From: Gordius sp. MW1 | Lineage: Eukaryota > Nematomorpha > Gordioida > Gordea > Gordiidae | Direction: 5' to 3' | NCBI GenBank assembly: GCA_964036665.1 | Contig: OZ038528.1 | Coordinates: 23,857,245 to 23,921,244, forward strand | DNA length: 64,000 nt | Shown: piece after piece, positions 63,949 through 64,000 of the stretch | How the letters are laid out: each line of letters starts with the position of its first letter | How positions within the stretch are numbered: the first letter of the stretch is position 1 | Translations under genes and position numbers: made by a program | Notes under the pieces: generated by a model | The model's input: the letters and a program-made list of their open reading frames with translations, nothing else | What the model was told of the DNA's origin: nothing | Database searches by the model: none

Positions 63949-64000
63949 CTGATGACAAGCAATGAGAAAAAATTTTATATTAATTATTCGAAAAGAACGA

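Overview
The window is animal nuclear DNA: AT-rich, with split genes, GT-AG introns, a tRNA gene and dense transposon debris. The gene set (a LIM-homeodomain factor, a testis-type kinase, a RabGAP and a spectraplakin) is metazoan. The homeodomain, with [11 protein letters not shown], reads like Drosophila Arrowhead and nematode LIM-4 rather than vertebrate Lhx6/8, so a protostome, probably an ecdysozoan, is likely. I cannot name the species.

Layout. 1-2,390: broken RTE-type LINE copies. 2,794-13,722 (+): a complete 14-exon TBC1D13-type RabGAP gene, easy to miss because its exons are short. 14,542-29,236 (+): a 5-exon Arrowhead/LIM-4/Lhx6-8 gene whose first intron (8.3 kb) holds a tRNA-Ala(AGC), piggyBac-like and hAT debris and many MITEs, and whose last intron holds an antisense RTE LINE. 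31,287-34,461 (+): a 5-exon TSSK kinase gene. 34,462-37,050: intergenic, with a LINE relic. 37,051-63,948 (-): the 3' part of a spectraplakin gene (MACF/dystonin/Shot/VAB-10 type), 40 exons in continuous reading phase. It encodes about 3,565 residues of spectrin-repeat rod, two EF-hands, a GAR domain and a Ser/Pro/Thr-rich tail with an SxIP motif; the 5' part lies beyond the window. TSSK and the spectraplakin are convergent.

Exon junctions were derived by hand by requiring GT/AG borders, matching phases and continuity with the protein families; exon lengths sum to multiples of three for all four genes.

The non-coding DNA is dominated by two foldback MITE families, called A (TIR near CATGGGCGTAGCCA, poly-G tracts) and B (TIR near TAGTGTTGTAAAAACGGC). 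Several copies of each have 8-bp target-site duplications, which points to hAT transposases. An 850-bp hAT element with a perfect TSD carries only a transposase C-terminal domain. Some introns are just 34-41 nt, whereas others are almost entirely one inserted element, so MITE insertion seems to be the main cause of intron growth here. The four genes show no common pathway; their adjacency appears incidental.
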